Below are positions 9,458 to 19,159 of a stretch of DNA of 64,000 nucleotides, in pieces; the first letter of the stretch is position 1; each line of letters opens with the position of its first letter. The stretch comes from Sphingobium lignivorans (lineage in GTDB: Bacteria; Pseudomonadota; Alphaproteobacteria; Sphingomonadales; Sphingomonadaceae), in assembly GCF_014203955.1 (NCBI RefSeq), contig NZ_JACHKA010000001.1, positions 1,612,001 to 1,676,000 of the forward strand, read 5' to 3'. Made by a program: the position numbers and the translations under genes. Below the pieces are notes generated by a model. It was not told where the DNA came from and searched no databases. It worked only from the letters and a program-made list of their open reading frames with translations.

Positions 9458-10294
9458 TCACTCCGGCGCTTGCGGCGCCGTGCCCTGATCTCCGGTTCGC
9501 CGCAACTGGTTCAGCACCTCATAGGCCATCACCGCCCCGGCGACGGACGCGTTCAGGCTGTCGGCACGGCCCAGCATCGGAATTTTCACCAGCAGGTCGC
9601 AGGCGGCTTCGTAGCCGGCGGGCAGACCGCGCGCTTCATTGCCGATCAGCAGGAAAGCGGGCGGGACATAAGCGGGCGCCTGATAGTCCTGATCGGTGTT
9701 GAGGCTGGTGCCGATGAGCTGACCCGGCCCGGCGCGCAGCCAGGCGAGGAATTCATCCCAGCTCGCATGGGCGATGGTCTGCGTGAAGATCGCGCCCATC
9801 GAAGCGCGCACGGCCTCCACGGAGAAGGGATCGACGCAATCATCGACCAGTATCACGCCGCCCGCGCCCACGGCGTCGCCGATGCGCATCAGTGTGCCGA
9901 GATTGCCGGGATCGCGCATCGCCTGCGCGACGAACCAGATGGGCGCCCGGGCGCGGTCGAGTGCGGGGAGGGGCGTCAACCGATCGCGATAGACGCCGAT
10001 GAGGGTCTGGGCATTGTCCTTGCCGGACATCTTGCCGAGAATATCCGGCGTGGTGAAAATCACGTCGCCGCCGGCCGCTTCCACCGCATTGATCAGCGCG
10101 CTGGCCAGGGGATGGGGGTCCGCGCCGCTGGCGAGGAAGATCATCTCGGGCAGCACGCCCAGCTCACGCGCTTCGGTCAGGATGCGCAGCCCTTCGGCAA
10201 GGAAAAGCCCCTCCCGCTTGCGCAGCTTCTTCTCGCGCAGGGAGCGGACCCGTTTGACGAGCGGATTGGAAAAGCCGGTGATTTCTCGGGCCAA
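9458..10294 (-). CDS. TrmH/SpoU-family RNA 2'-O-methyltransferase
   Basis: A 278-residue SPOUT-class enzyme that methylates ribose 2'-OH in rRNA or tRNA with SAM. The N-terminal substrate-binding segment (NPLVKRVRSLREKKLRKREG) is followed by the knotted catalytic domain: MRDPGNLGTLMRIGDAVGA (motif 1), LLIGNEARGLP (motif 2) and IPMLGRADSLNASVAGAV (motif 3). It resembles RlmB/TsnR-type enzymes; the target nucleotide is unknown. The start appears to be TTG at 10294, as no in-frame ATG precedes the conserved N-terminus. It follows HPr by 11 nt and may be the last gene of the chvIG-PTS transcript. Confidence 0.88.
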   Translation of the reverse strand: MAREITGFSNPLVKRVRSLREKKLRKREGLFLAEGLRILTEARELGVLPEMIFLASGADPHPLASALINAVEAAGGDVIFTTPDILGKMSGKDNAQTLIGVYRDRLTPLPALDRARAPIWFVAQAMRDPGNLGTLMRIGDAVGAGGVILVDDCVDPFSVEAVRASMGAIFTQTIAHASWDEFLAWLRAGPGQLIGTSLNTDQDYQAPAYVPPAFLLIGNEARGLPAGYEAACDLLVKIPMLGRADSLNASVAGAVMAYEVLNQLRRTGDQGTAPQAPE

Positions 10295-10305
10295 GGCGTC
10301 TGTGC

Positions 10306-10584
10306 CTATTCCTCGCCGAAGCGATCCTGGACCAGCGCGGTCATGGCGGCCAGAGCCTCCTCGGCGCCTTCGCCCGCAGCGGAAATCGTGATGTCGTCGC
10401 CCATCGCCGCGCCCAGCATCATGAGTCCCATGATCGAGGTGCCGACGACTTCATGACCATCCTTGCGCACGGTGACGGTCGCCTTGAGCCCGCTGGCGAG
10501 CGTCACGAATTTCGCGCTGGCGCGGGCGTGCAGCCCCCGCTTGTTGGCGATGCGCACGGTCTGGCTGAGCATCATCCCGCTCAC
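10306..10584 (-). CDS. ptsH: HPr, phosphocarrier of a regulatory PTS
   Basis: A 92-residue HPr. The phosphorylatable histidine is in RGLHARAS, and the regulatory serine region is GTSIMGLMML, the site used by HPr kinase. In alphaproteobacteria this HPr belongs to a signalling PTS fed by EI-Ntr (PtsP) rather than to sugar uptake. Its ATG overlaps the EIIA stop by 4 nt (ATGA). The presence of hprK three genes upstream fits Ser phosphorylation of this protein. Confidence 0.95.
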   Translation of the reverse strand: MSGMMLSQTVRIANKRGLHARASAKFVTLASGLKATVTVRKDGHEVVGTSIMGLMMLGAAMGDDITISAAGEGAEEALAAMTALVQDRFGEE

Positions 10585-10985
10585 TGGATGTCGCCGAGCA
10601 GCTCGGAAGCCACGCTGATATATTTCTTCCCGGCTTCACGCGCTGCGGCCACGGCCTGCGTCACGCTCATCGTGCGCCGGGCGCTTTCCAGACGGATCAG
10701 CATCGGCAGGTTGATGCCAGCGATGACCTCGATTCGCCCGGCATCGAGCAGTGAGATCGCGAGATTGGAAGGGGTGCCGCCGAACAGATCGGTCAGGAGG
10801 ATGACTCCCGATCCGTCATTGACCCGGTCGACCGCCGCGGCGATGTCGGCGCGGCGCGCTTCCATGTCGTCATCGGGACCGATGCAGACGGTCTCGATCG
10901 CCTCCTGCGGGCCGACGACATGCTCCATGGCAATGCGAAATTCGGTCGCAAGCCCGCCATGCGTTACGAGCACAAGTCCTATCAT
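10581..10985 (-). CDS. PTS EIIA component, mannose family (ManX/PtsM-like), regulatory
   Basis: A 134-residue EIIA of the mannose/fructose family. The active-site histidine is His9 in VTHGGLA, and ILLTDLFGGTPSN is the family signature. No EIIB, EIIC or EIID is present, so it is probably a terminal phosphoacceptor used in regulation, as in other alphaproteobacteria with the chvIG-hprK cluster. It overlaps rapZ upstream and HPr downstream by ATGA junctions. Confidence 0.93.
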   Translation of the reverse strand: MIGLVLVTHGGLATEFRIAMEHVVGPQEAIETVCIGPDDDMEARRADIAAAVDRVNDGSGVILLTDLFGGTPSNLAISLLDAGRIEVIAGINLPMLIRLESARRTMSVTQAVAAAREAGKKYISVASELLGDIQ

Positions 10986-11938
10986 GTCGATTTAGCGCCC
11001 CGCCCTTCAATTACCGTTTGTTTGCCTTGGCGCCGGTTCTCATAGGCGTCCAGCTGCACCGATTCCAGATTGCGGTGCATGATGGTGGGCGAAAAGCCAG
11101 CCGCGCGCAAGCGCTGACCGATCTCCTCCGTCACGCAGACGGACCGATGTCTCCCCCCGGTACAGCCGAATGCAATGGTCACATAAGCCTTGCCGTCCTC
11201 GCTGTAGCGCGGCAGGACGGTCCCGAGAAGCGCCTCGATCTGCCCGACGGCCTTTTCGAACAAGGGATCTGCCATCACATAGTCGCGCACCGGTGCGTCG
11301 AGGCCGCCGAGCGCGCGCAGATCTTCCTCCCAATAAGGATTTCTCAGGAACCGCATGTCGAACATGAGATCGGCATTGCGCGGCACGCCCCGGGCAAAGC
11401 CGAAGGACAGCAGCGTGAGGGTGGATTCGAAGCTGCCCGCAAAGCGCTGCCGGATCGCCTGCTGAAGCGCATTGCTGGTGAAGTCGCTGCTGTCGATGAG
11501 GTGCTCTGCGGCCCGGCGCAGGGGCTCCAGCAATTCGCGCTCCCGGGCGATGCCGTCCGCCGCCGGGCGATCGGGGGCGAGAGGGTGACGACGCCGCGTC
11601 TCGGCATAGCGCCGTTCGAGCACGGTTCCCGAGCAATCCAGGAAAAGCATCTCGACCTGATTGCGCCCCTGATCGCGCAGCGAGGCGATGACGGACAGGA
11701 CGGTGTCGGCAGCAAAGCCGCGCGTCCGGCTGTCGATGCCGATGGCGAGCGGGCGATCCTCTCCGGCGGCATAGCCCTGTGGCGGGGGTGCCGCGAGCAG
11801 CCGGTCCAGCAGGGTGAGCGGCAGATTGTCGACCGTTTCCCATCCCGCATCCTCCAAGGTGCGCAGGCTGGTCGATTTTCCGGCGCCCGAAAGGCCCGTG
11901 ACGATCAGGATGGACTTGGGGGTGGGCGGGGGAATCAT
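10982..11938 (-). CDS. rapZ: RNase adapter / nucleotide-binding protein RapZ
   Basis: RapZ (formerly YvcJ/YhbJ) is a P-loop protein. In enterobacteria it directs RNase E to the sRNA GlmZ and so controls glucosamine-6-phosphate synthase. The P-loop GLSGAGKST is at residues 15-23 and the C-terminal domain contains FGCTGGRHRSVC. The frame is open to 11977, but the ATG at 11938 overlaps the hprK stop as ATGA and gives a normal 318-residue protein, so I chose it. No GlmZ-like RNA is evident here; the role in alphaproteobacteria is less clear. Confidence 0.93.
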   Translation of the reverse strand: MIPPPTPKSILIVTGLSGAGKSTSLRTLEDAGWETVDNLPLTLLDRLLAAPPPQGYAAGEDRPLAIGIDSRTRGFAADTVLSVIASLRDQGRNQVEMLFLDCSGTVLERRYAETRRRHPLAPDRPAADGIARERELLEPLRRAAEHLIDSSDFTSNALQQAIRQRFAGSFESTLTLLSFGFARGVPRNADLMFDMRFLRNPYWEEDLRALGGLDAPVRDYVMADPLFEKAVGQIEALLGTVLPRYSEDGKAYVTIAFGCTGGRHRSVCVTEEIGQRLRAAGFSPTIMHRNLESVQLDAYENRRQGKQTVIEGRGAKST

Positions 11939-12381
11939 GGCAGCTTTCCGGTAAGGTTGGTCCGCTTCATGGCCCATTCCGCCTTTATGGGGGCTGAAGC
12001 GTCGAGGCCGCGCAGCACGATGAGCGGCAGCATGATGCCGTGCAGAAGGATATGGGTGGAAGTCTCGGGCATTCTCGGGGGCTGCTCGTCCAGTCGGATC
12101 GCCAGCAAGGCCGGCACATCTTCCATATAGGGCATCTCCACGATCCCGAGATGCCGGATTTCCATTTTCCCCGCGATGTTCGGCGCGGCGCTGAGGCGCA
12201 GGCCTCCCTCGTGCACGCGCAATTGCGTGTAATCGTCGCTGATGAGCGTGGCGCCCCGGTCGATCAGCCGAAGGGCGAGATCCGATTTGCCCGATCCGCT
12301 GGGCCCCATGATGAGGAGGCCCTGGCCGCCGATCGCCACGCTGGATGCGTGCAGGAGATCATCGGCATCTTCGCTCATCAT
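11935..12381 (-). CDS. hprK: HPr kinase/phosphorylase, short alphaproteobacterial form
   Basis: A 148-residue HprK consisting only of the catalytic domain; the N-terminal domain of the ~310-residue Firmicutes enzyme is absent, as is usual in alphaproteobacteria. The P-loop is GPSGSGKS at 26-33. LISDDYTQL and a signature segment near EIRHLGIVEMPY follow. It phosphorylates a serine of HPr and can reverse the reaction. It is coupled by ATGA overlaps to chvG upstream and rapZ downstream. Confidence 0.94.
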   Translation of the reverse strand: MMSEDADDLLHASSVAIGGQGLLIMGPSGSGKSDLALRLIDRGATLISDDYTQLRVHEGGLRLSAAPNIAGKMEIRHLGIVEMPYMEDVPALLAIRLDEQPPRMPETSTHILLHGIMLPLIVLRGLDASAPIKAEWAMKRTNLTGKLP

Positions 12382-13973
12382 TCGCTTCCCTGCGCGGACG
12401 GTGCCGTGGCCCCCGGCATGGTGAAGACGAACCGGGCGCCTTTCTTGCCATCCGCCCTGCCTTCTACCCAGATCACGCCATGATGTCCTTCCAATATGGT
12501 GCGCGCGATCGCCAGGCCGAGCCCGCTATGCTTGCCGAAGCCGTCGCGCTCGGGACGCACGCTGTGGAAACGCCTGAAGATCTTTTCGCGCTCCGCTTCC
12601 GGCACGCCGGGGCCGTCATCCTCGATCGCGACCTGGACCTGATCGCCCTGCTGCTCGGCGAAGAGACGCACCCGGCCTCCTTCGGGCGAGAAGGAAATGG
12701 CATTGTCGATCAGATTGTCGACGACGCGGGCGATCTTCTGGGGGTCGCCCATCACGAAGAGACTTCCTCGTGCGGGGCCGGCATAGCTCACCTTGACCTG
12801 CGGGCCGCCCTGTCGGGGCGTATGCCCCCGGGCGATGCGGGCGATCAGGCGGCCGATATCGATGCGCTCGAATGGCGTGCGCGAGAGTTGCGCGTCGATC
12901 CGGGAGGCCTCGGCAATGTCGCTCACCAGCCTGTCCAGCCGGCGAACATCGTCCTGCGCGATGTCGAGCAGCTTTGCCTGCAGCGCGGGGTCCTTGATCT
13001 GGCTGAGGCCTTCCAGCGCGGACCGGAGCGAGGCGATGGGGTTCTTCAGTTCATGGCTGACGTCGGCGGCGAAAGCGTCGGTGGCATCGATCCGCTGGCG
13101 CAGGGCCTGGCTCATGTCCGAGATCGCGCGCGCGAGCATGCCGATCTCGTCGCGCCGGTCCGGCAGGCGGGGGACGATCACCTCGCGTGCCCGGCCGAGC
13201 CGCACGCGCACCGCCGCCCGCGCCAGCCTGCGCAGCGGCAGGACGATCGTGCGCGCGAGGAAGAGGGAGAGGAGGACGGATGCGAGGATCGCCGCTGCCA
13301 GCACAAGGCTGATGCGCAGGCGCTCGGCCCGGACGATCTCGGTAATGTCGCTGGCGTTGATCGTCGCCAGCAGCAATTGCCTTTCCCCGGGAAGGGGATG
13401 AGCGACGCTCAGGAAAGGCGTGCGATCCGGCGCGAAGCGGTAGGCCGCCTGTGGCTTCCCGCTCCGCATCGCGTCGCGCGCTTCCGGCCAGCGATCCAGC
13501 CTGTCGGTCGCGGGCTCGACAAGATAAGGCGGCGCGGAGGCGAGGGCGAGCGTTTCCACCACCCGATCGATGCCGCGGGCCAGCCTGATATGCAGCGGGT
13601 CCTGCTCCGGGCGCCGCAGCCGGTAGGTCGGCGGGGCGAGCCGGAAACTGTCGACCAGCTTGTTTCCGGGCGCATCATAGAGGCGCAGGCGCATGCCGGT
13701 CGTTTGGGCGGACCGCGCCAGAAGGGAATCCCGGTCTCGCGCCCGGGCCAGTTCCATCGCCTTGACGATCAGTGCCGTTTCGCGGCCCATTGAGACGAGC
13801 CGTCCGTCGATCAGCCGCGTGCGATAGCTGTCGAGATAGAAGAAACCGCCCGCGAGAATGGCGAGCGCGAAGACATTGACCGCAAGGATGCGGCGCGTGA
13901 GCGAGATGCGCGTGGTCCATTCACCGCTCGCATGCCGCTCCTCATTCCTCGCTGAAACGATATCCGGCGCCAT
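12378..13973 (-). CDS. chvG: sensor histidine kinase ChvG (ExoS family)
   Basis: A 531-residue inner-membrane kinase. Transmembrane helices are near 29-47 and 221-241 and flank a periplasmic sensor domain of about 170 residues. A HAMP domain follows (about 242-295). His307 lies in [14 protein letters not shown]. The ATPase domain shows [21 protein letters not shown] and [10 protein letters not shown]. ChvG answers acid and cell-envelope stress and phosphorylates ChvI. No in-frame start exists after the chvI stop and before the first helix, so the ATG at 13973, overlapping chvI by 32 nt, is preferred; a longer frame reaches 14090. It overlaps hprK by ATGA. Confidence 0.93.
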   Translation of the reverse strand: MAPDIVSARNEERHASGEWTTRISLTRRILAVNVFALAILAGGFFYLDSYRTRLIDGRLVSMGRETALIVKAMELARARDRDSLLARSAQTTGMRLRLYDAPGNKLVDSFRLAPPTYRLRRPEQDPLHIRLARGIDRVVETLALASAPPYLVEPATDRLDRWPEARDAMRSGKPQAAYRFAPDRTPFLSVAHPLPGERQLLLATINASDITEIVRAERLRISLVLAAAILASVLLSLFLARTIVLPLRRLARAAVRVRLGRAREVIVPRLPDRRDEIGMLARAISDMSQALRQRIDATDAFAADVSHELKNPIASLRSALEGLSQIKDPALQAKLLDIAQDDVRRLDRLVSDIAEASRIDAQLSRTPFERIDIGRLIARIARGHTPRQGGPQVKVSYAGPARGSLFVMGDPQKIARVVDNLIDNAISFSPEGGRVRLFAEQQGDQVQVAIEDDGPGVPEAEREKIFRRFHSVRPERDGFGKHSGLGLAIARTILEGHHGVIWVEGRADGKKGARFVFTMPGATAPSAQGSE

Positions 13974-14649
13974 ATAATGTGTCGATCGCGTTGAAATCCG
14001 GCGCGACGTCCCGGAACTTCCGGCGCAACCGCTTGATGTGGCTGTCGATCGTGCGGTCGTCGACATAGATGTCGTCCTGATAGGCGGCATCCATGAGCTG
14101 GTTGCGCGTCTTGACGATGCCGGGCCGCAAGGCGAGCGCTTCCAGGATCATGAACTCCGTGACTGTCAGCGACACATCCGTGCCGTCCCATTGCACGCGA
14201 TGCCGCGCCGGATCCATCGTCAGGCGGCCGCGCCGGATCGTCTCGGCTGTTCCTTCCGTCGGCGCTTCGTCGCTCGCTTGGGTCAGCGCGGCGCGGCGGA
14301 GCAGGGCGCGGATGCGCGCGATGAGCAGTCGCTGCGAAAAGGGCTTCGCGATATAGTCATCCGCACCCATGGCGAGGCCGAGCGCTTCGTCCAGCTCGTC
14401 GCTCTTGGATGTCAGGAAAATGAAGGGAAGGCTGCTCCTCTCGCGCAGGCGCCGCAGCAATTCGATGCCATCAAGGTTCGGCATCTTGATGTCGCAGACG
14501 ACAAGATCGGGAGGATTTTCCGTAATCGCTTTCAAGGCTGCCTGCCCATCGGGATAGAGCCGCGTCAAGAACCCCTCAGCGATCAGGGCGATGCTGAGCG
14601 AGGAGAGAATGTTGCGGTCGTCGTCGACCAGGGCGATCGAAGCGCTCAT
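13942..14649 (-). CDS. chvI: response regulator ChvI, OmpR/PhoB class
   Basis: A 235-residue response regulator. The receiver domain has the acidic pocket ALVDDD at 7-11, phosphoacceptor Asp53 in [12 protein letters not shown], and the conserved Lys in [10 protein letters not shown]-terminal winged helix of the PhoB type ends in [15 protein letters not shown]. In Agrobacterium and Sinorhizobium ChvI governs acid response, exopolysaccharide and envelope genes. It is first of the minus-strand run chvI-chvG-hprK-rapZ-EIIA-HPr and diverges from pckA. Confidence 0.95.
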   Translation of the reverse strand: MSASIALVDDDRNILSSLSIALIAEGFLTRLYPDGQAALKAITENPPDLVVCDIKMPNLDGIELLRRLRERSSLPFIFLTSKSDELDEALGLAMGADDYIAKPFSQRLLIARIRALLRRAALTQASDEAPTEGTAETIRRGRLTMDPARHRVQWDGTDVSLTVTEFMILEALALRPGIVKTRNQLMDAAYQDDIYVDDRTIDSHIKRLRRKFRDVAPDFNAIDTLYGAGYRFSEE

Positions 14650-14813
14650 CGAGCCTTGCGCGGTGCCATGTCATTGCGTGAACGACCCGATTAGACCAAG
14701 CGTCTTTCCAGCGCAACTCGCGGGCAAATCGTTACGGCAAGACGACCGGGTGCTCACGCGCGATGAGCCGCGCGCCCGTGTCCCGTTCCGTGGCAGTGCA
14801 CAATGCATGTTGT

Positions 14814-14870
14814 TTGACGCTGACAGGTCAATTGCTTATGCGCAGATGACAAGTGCAATTCATTGTGACC
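14814..14870. promoter_or_regulatory. TGAC-repeat cluster in the chvI-pckA spacer, candidate regulator sites and pckA promoter
   Basis: The 277-bp divergent spacer contains four TGAC units on the plus strand, starting at 14815, 14821, 14847 and 14866. The second is part of an inverted repeat TGACAGGTCA (14821-14830). TTGACG at 14814-14819, 17 nt before TATGCG at 14837, could be a sigma-70-type promoter for pckA. Since pckA is a reported ChvI-dependent gene in Agrobacterium, ChvI binding here is a reasonable inference, not shown. Confidence 0.35.
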
Positions 14871-14926
14871 ATTGGTCCTGCGCGCCGTCAGACCGGCAGC
14901 GCAGGACAGTGAACCAGGAGACAGGT

Positions 14927-16522
14927 GTGCAGGCCAAATCTTCCTTCGACTTGAGCGAACAGGGCATTTCGACATCGGCTGCCGTTCATTGGAATCTTCT
15001 TACGGCGCCTCTCGTCGAGCACGCGGTTCGGAACGGGGAAGGTCATCTTTCCAAGGACGGGCCGCTCGTGGTTGCCACCGGCAAGCACACCGGCCGCAGC
15101 GCCAAGGACAAGTTCATCGTTCGCGACGCGACGACGGAAGATACCATCGGCTGGGGCAATGTGAACGTTCCGATGGAGCCTGCCCATTTCGAGGCTCTGA
15201 AAGCCGATTTCCTTGCGGCGCTGAACGAGAAGCCGCAGCTCTATGTCGCCGACCTGTACGGCGGCTCCCAGCCCGAGCATCGCGTCAACGTGCGCGTCAT
15301 CAATGAGCTGGCCTGGCACAATCTCTTCATCCGGACCTTGCTGGTGCGCCCCGAGCCGTCGGAACTGGCGGACTTCGCCCCGGAATACACGATCATCGAC
15401 CTGCCCAGCTTCCGGGCCGATCCGGCAAGGCACGGCTCCCGCAGCGAGACAATCATCGCCGTCAACTTTACCGAGAAGCTCATTCTCATCGGCGGGACGG
15501 CCTATGCCGGCGAGATGAAGAAGTCGGTCTTCTCGATCCTCAACTATCTGCTGCCCGCCAAGGGCATCATGCCGATGCACTGCTCGGCCAACATCGGCCC
15601 GGACGGGGACACGGCCGTGTTCTTCGGCCTTTCCGGCACGGGTAAGACCACGCTCTCGGCCGATAAGAGCCGCACGCTCATCGGCGATGACGAGCATGGC
15701 TGGTCGGACACTGCCGTCTTCAACTTCGAGGGTGGCTGCTATGCTAAGATGATTCGCCTTTCCGCAGAGGCCGAGCCGGAGATCCACGCCACCACCAAGC
15801 GTTTCGGCACGGTGCTGGAGAATGTGGTGATCGACCCGCACACCCGCGAGATCGACCTCGACGATGACAGCCTGGCCGAAAACAGCCGCGGCTCCTACCC
15901 GATCCATTTCATTCCGAATGCGTCGAAGGACAATCTGGGGCCGGTGCCGCAGAACATCATCTTCCTCACGGCCGATGCTTATGGCGTGCTGCCCCCGATC
16001 TCGCGCCTGACGCCCGATCAGGCCATGTATCACTTCCTCTCCGGCTACACCGCGCGCGTCGCGGGCACCGAGATTGGCGTGACCGAGCCGAGCGCGACCT
16101 TCTCGACCTGCTTCGGCGCGCCTTTCATGCCCCGCAAGCCGAGCGTCTACGGCAATCTGCTCAAGGAGCGGATCGCCAAGGGCGGCGTCAAGTGCTGGCT
16201 GGTGAACACCGGCTGGACGGGCGGCAAATATGGCGTCGGCTCGCGCATGCCGATCAAGGTGACGCGCGCCCTGCTGAATGCCGCGCTCGACGGCAGCCTC
16301 AATGATGCGGAGTTCCGGATCGATCCGAACTTCGGCTTCGAGGTGCCGGTTGCCGTGGCCGGCGTGGACAGCACGATCCTCGATCCGCGCGCGACCTGGG
16401 CCGACAAGGCGGCCTATGATGAGACGGCGCGCAAGCTCGTCCAGCAGTTCGTCGAGAACTTCGCCCAGTTCGAGAAGGACGTGGATGCGTCCGTGCGCGA
16501 CGTCATGACGGTCGCTGCCTGA
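14927..16522 (+). CDS. pckA: phosphoenolpyruvate carboxykinase (ATP)
   Basis: PckA converts oxaloacetate and ATP to phosphoenolpyruvate, the entry step of gluconeogenesis. The 531-residue protein has the substrate-binding region [12 protein letters not shown] near 52-63, the P-loop [11 protein letters not shown] at 234-244 and the metal-binding LIGDDEHGW at 251-259. The frame is open further upstream, but the GTG at 14927, six nt after an AGGAG ribosome site, gives the usual length and N-terminus. It diverges from chvI, an arrangement conserved in alphaproteobacteria that links envelope and carbon state to gluconeogenesis. Confidence 0.96.
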   Translation: MQAKSSFDLSEQGISTSAAVHWNLLTAPLVEHAVRNGEGHLSKDGPLVVATGKHTGRSAKDKFIVRDATTEDTIGWGNVNVPMEPAHFEALKADFLAALNEKPQLYVADLYGGSQPEHRVNVRVINELAWHNLFIRTLLVRPEPSELADFAPEYTIIDLPSFRADPARHGSRSETIIAVNFTEKLILIGGTAYAGEMKKSVFSILNYLLPAKGIMPMHCSANIGPDGDTAVFFGLSGTGKTTLSADKSRTLIGDDEHGWSDTAVFNFEGGCYAKMIRLSAEAEPEIHATTKRFGTVLENVVIDPHTREIDLDDDSLAENSRGSYPIHFIPNASKDNLGPVPQNIIFLTADAYGVLPPISRLTPDQAMYHFLSGYTARVAGTEIGVTEPSATFSTCFGAPFMPRKPSVYGNLLKERIAKGGVKCWLVNTGWTGGKYGVGSRMPIKVTRALLNAALDGSLNDAEFRIDPNFGFEVPVAVAGVDSTILDPRATWADKAAYDETARKLVQQFVENFAQFEKDVDASVRDVMTVAA

Positions 16523-16571
16523 ACAGGGACCGACAGCGCGCGCTGCGTGCTGACCGGGTTTGATTGTTGAA

Positions 16572-16610
16572 CGCCGGCCATTCGATTGGGAGTGGCCGGC
16601 GTTTGCTTTT
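16572..16610 (+). terminator. intrinsic terminator of pckA
   Basis: A perfect 9-bp stem (CGCCGGCCA at 16572-16580 with TGGCCGGCG at 16593-16601) and a 12-nt loop are followed by TTTGCTTTT. It lies 50 nt after the pckA stop and before the convergent nfeD gene. Confidence 0.85.
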
Positions 16611-16700
16611 CCGGTCCTGGAGAAGCCGGCTTTCCACTCTTCCCTGCACGGAAAGAAAAGGGGCGCCGGCGCGAAAGTTCCTGCCCGCCCTTGAGGCGGC

Positions 16701-17192
16701 TCAGGTCTGTCCCGGGGGAAGAGAGGCGATTCCCGGCGTCTCCGGCACCGGCTCGACGGTCAGGATCGAGCCCGCGACGCCAGTGATCCGCACATAGCTT
16801 CCCGTGGATGCATCCGGTCCGGAGACGGGCCAGCTGCCGTCGTCGACCCGCACCCGTCCTTCGCCATGGCTGATCGCCTGCGTCACCACGACCGTCCGCC
16901 CGATCAGCCGCGCCGTGCGATCATTGAGAAGCGGATCTTCCGGCTCGACGGGACGGGCAAGATACCAGAGCCTGCCTCCGCTGATCGACAGGGCGCTGAA
17001 GATGGCAAAGGCCAGCCACTGGAAAGGCTCGCCGATCGGCAGAAGCAGCACGGCCCCGGCGGTCAGCGCGGCGGCAAGGGACACCCAGATCAGGAACACG
17101 CCAGGCGCGAGGAGCTCGGCCGCGGCGAGGATGACCGCCAATATGCCCCAGAAGATCGATGGATGGATATCCCCGAAGAGGCCGCCGATCAT
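16701..17192 (-). CDS. NfeD-family membrane protein
   Basis: A 163-residue protein with three or four hydrophobic helices in its first 75 residues and a C-terminal OB-fold of the NfeD type (about 90-150, containing [19 protein letters not shown]). NfeD proteins pair with stomatin-like SPFH proteins and are thought to organise membrane microdomains or protease access. Its ATG overlaps the stop of the SPFH gene by 4 nt, so the two are translationally coupled. Confidence 0.9.
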   Translation of the reverse strand: MIGGLFGDIHPSIFWGILAVILAAAELLAPGVFLIWVSLAAALTAGAVLLLPIGEPFQWLAFAIFSALSISGGRLWYLARPVEPEDPLLNDRTARLIGRTVVVTQAISHGEGRVRVDDGSWPVSGPDASTGSYVRITGVAGSILTVEPVPETPGIASLPPGQT

Positions 17193-18157
17193 GGCGTTCG
17201 CGTCCGGGGCACGCCCGCCGGCGGACGGTCGGTCCTGGCGGGCTCATCGGTCCCCAGCGCTTCCCGGGCAAGCTGACCGATGCCGCCCAGCGTGCCGATG
17301 AGCTGCGTCGCCTCGACGGGAAACAGGATGGTCTTGGCATTGCTGGACGTGGCGAATTTCTCCACTGCCTCGACATATTTCTGCGCGATGAAATAATTGA
17401 TCGCCTGTGCGTTCCCGCCGGCGATGGCGTCGCTTACCATCTGGGTCGCCTTCGCTTCCGCCTGAGCCTCGCGCTCGCGGGCTTCGGCATCGCGAAACGC
17501 CGCCTCGCGTCGGCCCTCGGCTTCGAGGATGCGGGATTGCTTCGCGCCTTCCGCGCGCAGCACTTCCGAGCTCTTGAGGCCCTCCGCTTCGAGGATGTTG
17601 GCGCGCTTCTCGCGCTCCGCCTTCATCTGGCGTGCCATGGCGTTCACGATGTCCTGTGGCGGACGGATGTCCTTGATCTCGACGCGCGTGATCTTCACGC
17701 CCCAGGCGTTGGTGGCGTGATCGACCACACTGAGCAGGCGGGCGTTGATCTCGTCGCGCTTGGAAAGCGTCTCGTCCAGATCCATCGAGCCCATCACGGT
17801 GCGCAGGTTCGTGGTCGAGAGCTGCAGCAGCGCGACGCTGAGATTGCTTACCTCATAGGCCGCCTTGGCTGCGTCCAGCACCTGGAAGAAGACCACGGCA
17901 TCGACCGACACCATCGCGTTGTCGCGCGTGATGATCTCCTGCGAGGGTACGTCGATCACCTGCTCCATCATGTTGATGCGGCGGCCCACCCGGTAGAAGA
18001 AGGCGGGATAGAGATTGAAGCCGGGAGAAGCGACCTCGGTGAACTTCCCGAACCGCTCGATGGTATAGCGATGGCCCTGCCGCACGATCTTCACACTGGC
18101 GGCCAGATAGAAGATCACCAGAAAGGCGATGAAGAGAGTGAATGTGATCAAGTCCAT
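17189..18157 (-). CDS. qmcA: SPFH/stomatin-like membrane protein (QmcA family)
   Basis: A 322-residue protein with one N-terminal membrane helix ([18 protein letters not shown]), then an SPFH/Band 7 domain ([14 protein letters not shown] through the [17 protein letters not shown] region). A long charged Ala/Glu-rich coiled coil follows (about 195-260). Such proteins oligomerise in membrane microdomains and modulate proteases such as FtsH. The operon with nfeD is the standard arrangement. It diverges from the CoA-ester lyase gene. Confidence 0.9.
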   Translation of the reverse strand: MDLITFTLFIAFLVIFYLAASVKIVRQGHRYTIERFGKFTEVASPGFNLYPAFFYRVGRRINMMEQVIDVPSQEIITRDNAMVSVDAVVFFQVLDAAKAAYEVSNLSVALLQLSTTNLRTVMGSMDLDETLSKRDEINARLLSVVDHATNAWGVKITRVEIKDIRPPQDIVNAMARQMKAEREKRANILEAEGLKSSEVLRAEGAKQSRILEAEGRREAAFRDAEAREREAQAEAKATQMVSDAIAGGNAQAINYFIAQKYVEAVEKFATSSNAKTILFPVEATQLIGTLGGIGQLAREALGTDEPARTDRPPAGVPRTRTP

Positions 18158-18250
18158 GGCGATGGCCTCCTGCTCCTGGCCTCGCTACTATGTCGCGCCG
18201 CGCTTCCTGCGGGAAGCGGAATCGGATTGAACGAGGGAGAAAGCACCAGG

Positions 18251-19096
18251 ATGAACGCCGTCAGGGATCCGTCAGCCACCATGCCGTTGAGGCTCGTTCG
18301 CACGCTGCTTTTCGTGCCTGCCTCCCGGCCGCGCGCCATCGAAAAGGCGCGTTCGCTCGATTGCGATTTCATCATCCTGGATCTTGAGGACTCGGTCCTT
18401 CCCGAGGACCGCGATCAGGCACGGCAGAATGCGGTCGATGCGGTCAAGGCCGGTTTCGACGGGCGGCCATGCGCGATCCGCATCAATGCGGAGGGGCGGA
18501 GCGACCATGGGCTGGACATGGTGGCGGTTCGCGCCGCGATGCCTCCTTATGTGATCGTGCCCAAGGTCATCGAGGCGCGGCAGGCGCATGACGTTCATCT
18601 GGTCACGCAGCGGCAGATCATCGCCATGATCGAATCGCCGGTGGGCCTCGTCAATGCGCAGCGGATCGCGCGGGAGCCGGGCGTCGTGGCGTTGCTTGCC
18701 GGCACCAATGACATGCGGCGCGGCCTCGGCGTACCGCCCGATGCACCGCGCAGTGCCATTTCGCTCGCTCTCCAGTCGATCGTGCTGGCAGCCCGCGCGG
18801 CTGGCGTCGCGGCCTTCGACGGCGTCTACAACAATCTGGAAGACCCCGAAGGACTGGCTCAGGAATGCGAGGAGGGGCGGCACATCGGCTTCGACGGGAA
18901 GTCGATCATCCATCCGAGCCATATCGCCATCGCGAATGGCAGCTTCTCGCCCAGCGGGCCAGCCGTGGAGCAGGCGAAGGCGATCATCGAAGCCTTTACC
19001 GGCGGCGCCCAGCGCTATGACGGCCGCATGATCGAATCCATGCATGTGGCGGAAGCAAAAGCCATCCTCGAGCGGGCGGAACGCCTGCGCGGATGA
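18251..19096 (+). CDS. CoA ester lyase, HpcH/HpaI aldolase superfamily (CitE-like)
   Basis: A 281-residue TIM-barrel lyase of the CitE/malyl-CoA lyase group. Conserved pieces are LLFVPASRPRAIEKA, the Mg-binding LEDSV, the CoA/substrate Arg in IRIN, MIESPVGL, and GFDGKSIIHPSH at the C-terminal side. Members cleave citryl-CoA, malyl-CoA or citramalyl-CoA or act as malyl-CoA thioesterase. No citrate-lyase subunits or ethylmalonyl-CoA genes are adjacent, so the substrate is open. The frame is open upstream over qmcA in antisense; the ATG at 18251 with a GAGGGAGA ribosome site is the start. Confidence 0.85.
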   Translation: MNAVRDPSATMPLRLVRTLLFVPASRPRAIEKARSLDCDFIILDLEDSVLPEDRDQARQNAVDAVKAGFDGRPCAIRINAEGRSDHGLDMVAVRAAMPPYVIVPKVIEARQAHDVHLVTQRQIIAMIESPVGLVNAQRIAREPGVVALLAGTNDMRRGLGVPPDAPRSAISLALQSIVLAARAAGVAAFDGVYNNLEDPEGLAQECEEGRHIGFDGKSIIHPSHIAIANGSFSPSGPAVEQAKAIIEAFTGGAQRYDGRMIESMHVAEAKAILERAERLRG

Positions 19097-19159
19097 TGCG
19101 CCGGCATCGGTGACGCCGCCAGCGCGCGGTGCCGGTTGAACCGACCCTGCGCGCCGACT

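Noticed and set aside
8233..9702. Plus-strand open frame of 489 codons opposite the MFS transporter and methyltransferase
   Set aside because: The charged, His/Arg/Gln-rich translation is typical of antisense of membrane-protein codons; the MFS gene explains the region.
14591..14926. N-terminal extension of pckA upstream of GTG 14927
   Set aside because: The frame is open but overlaps chvI in antisense and the regulatory spacer; the extension lacks a family match and the GTG has a good ribosome site.
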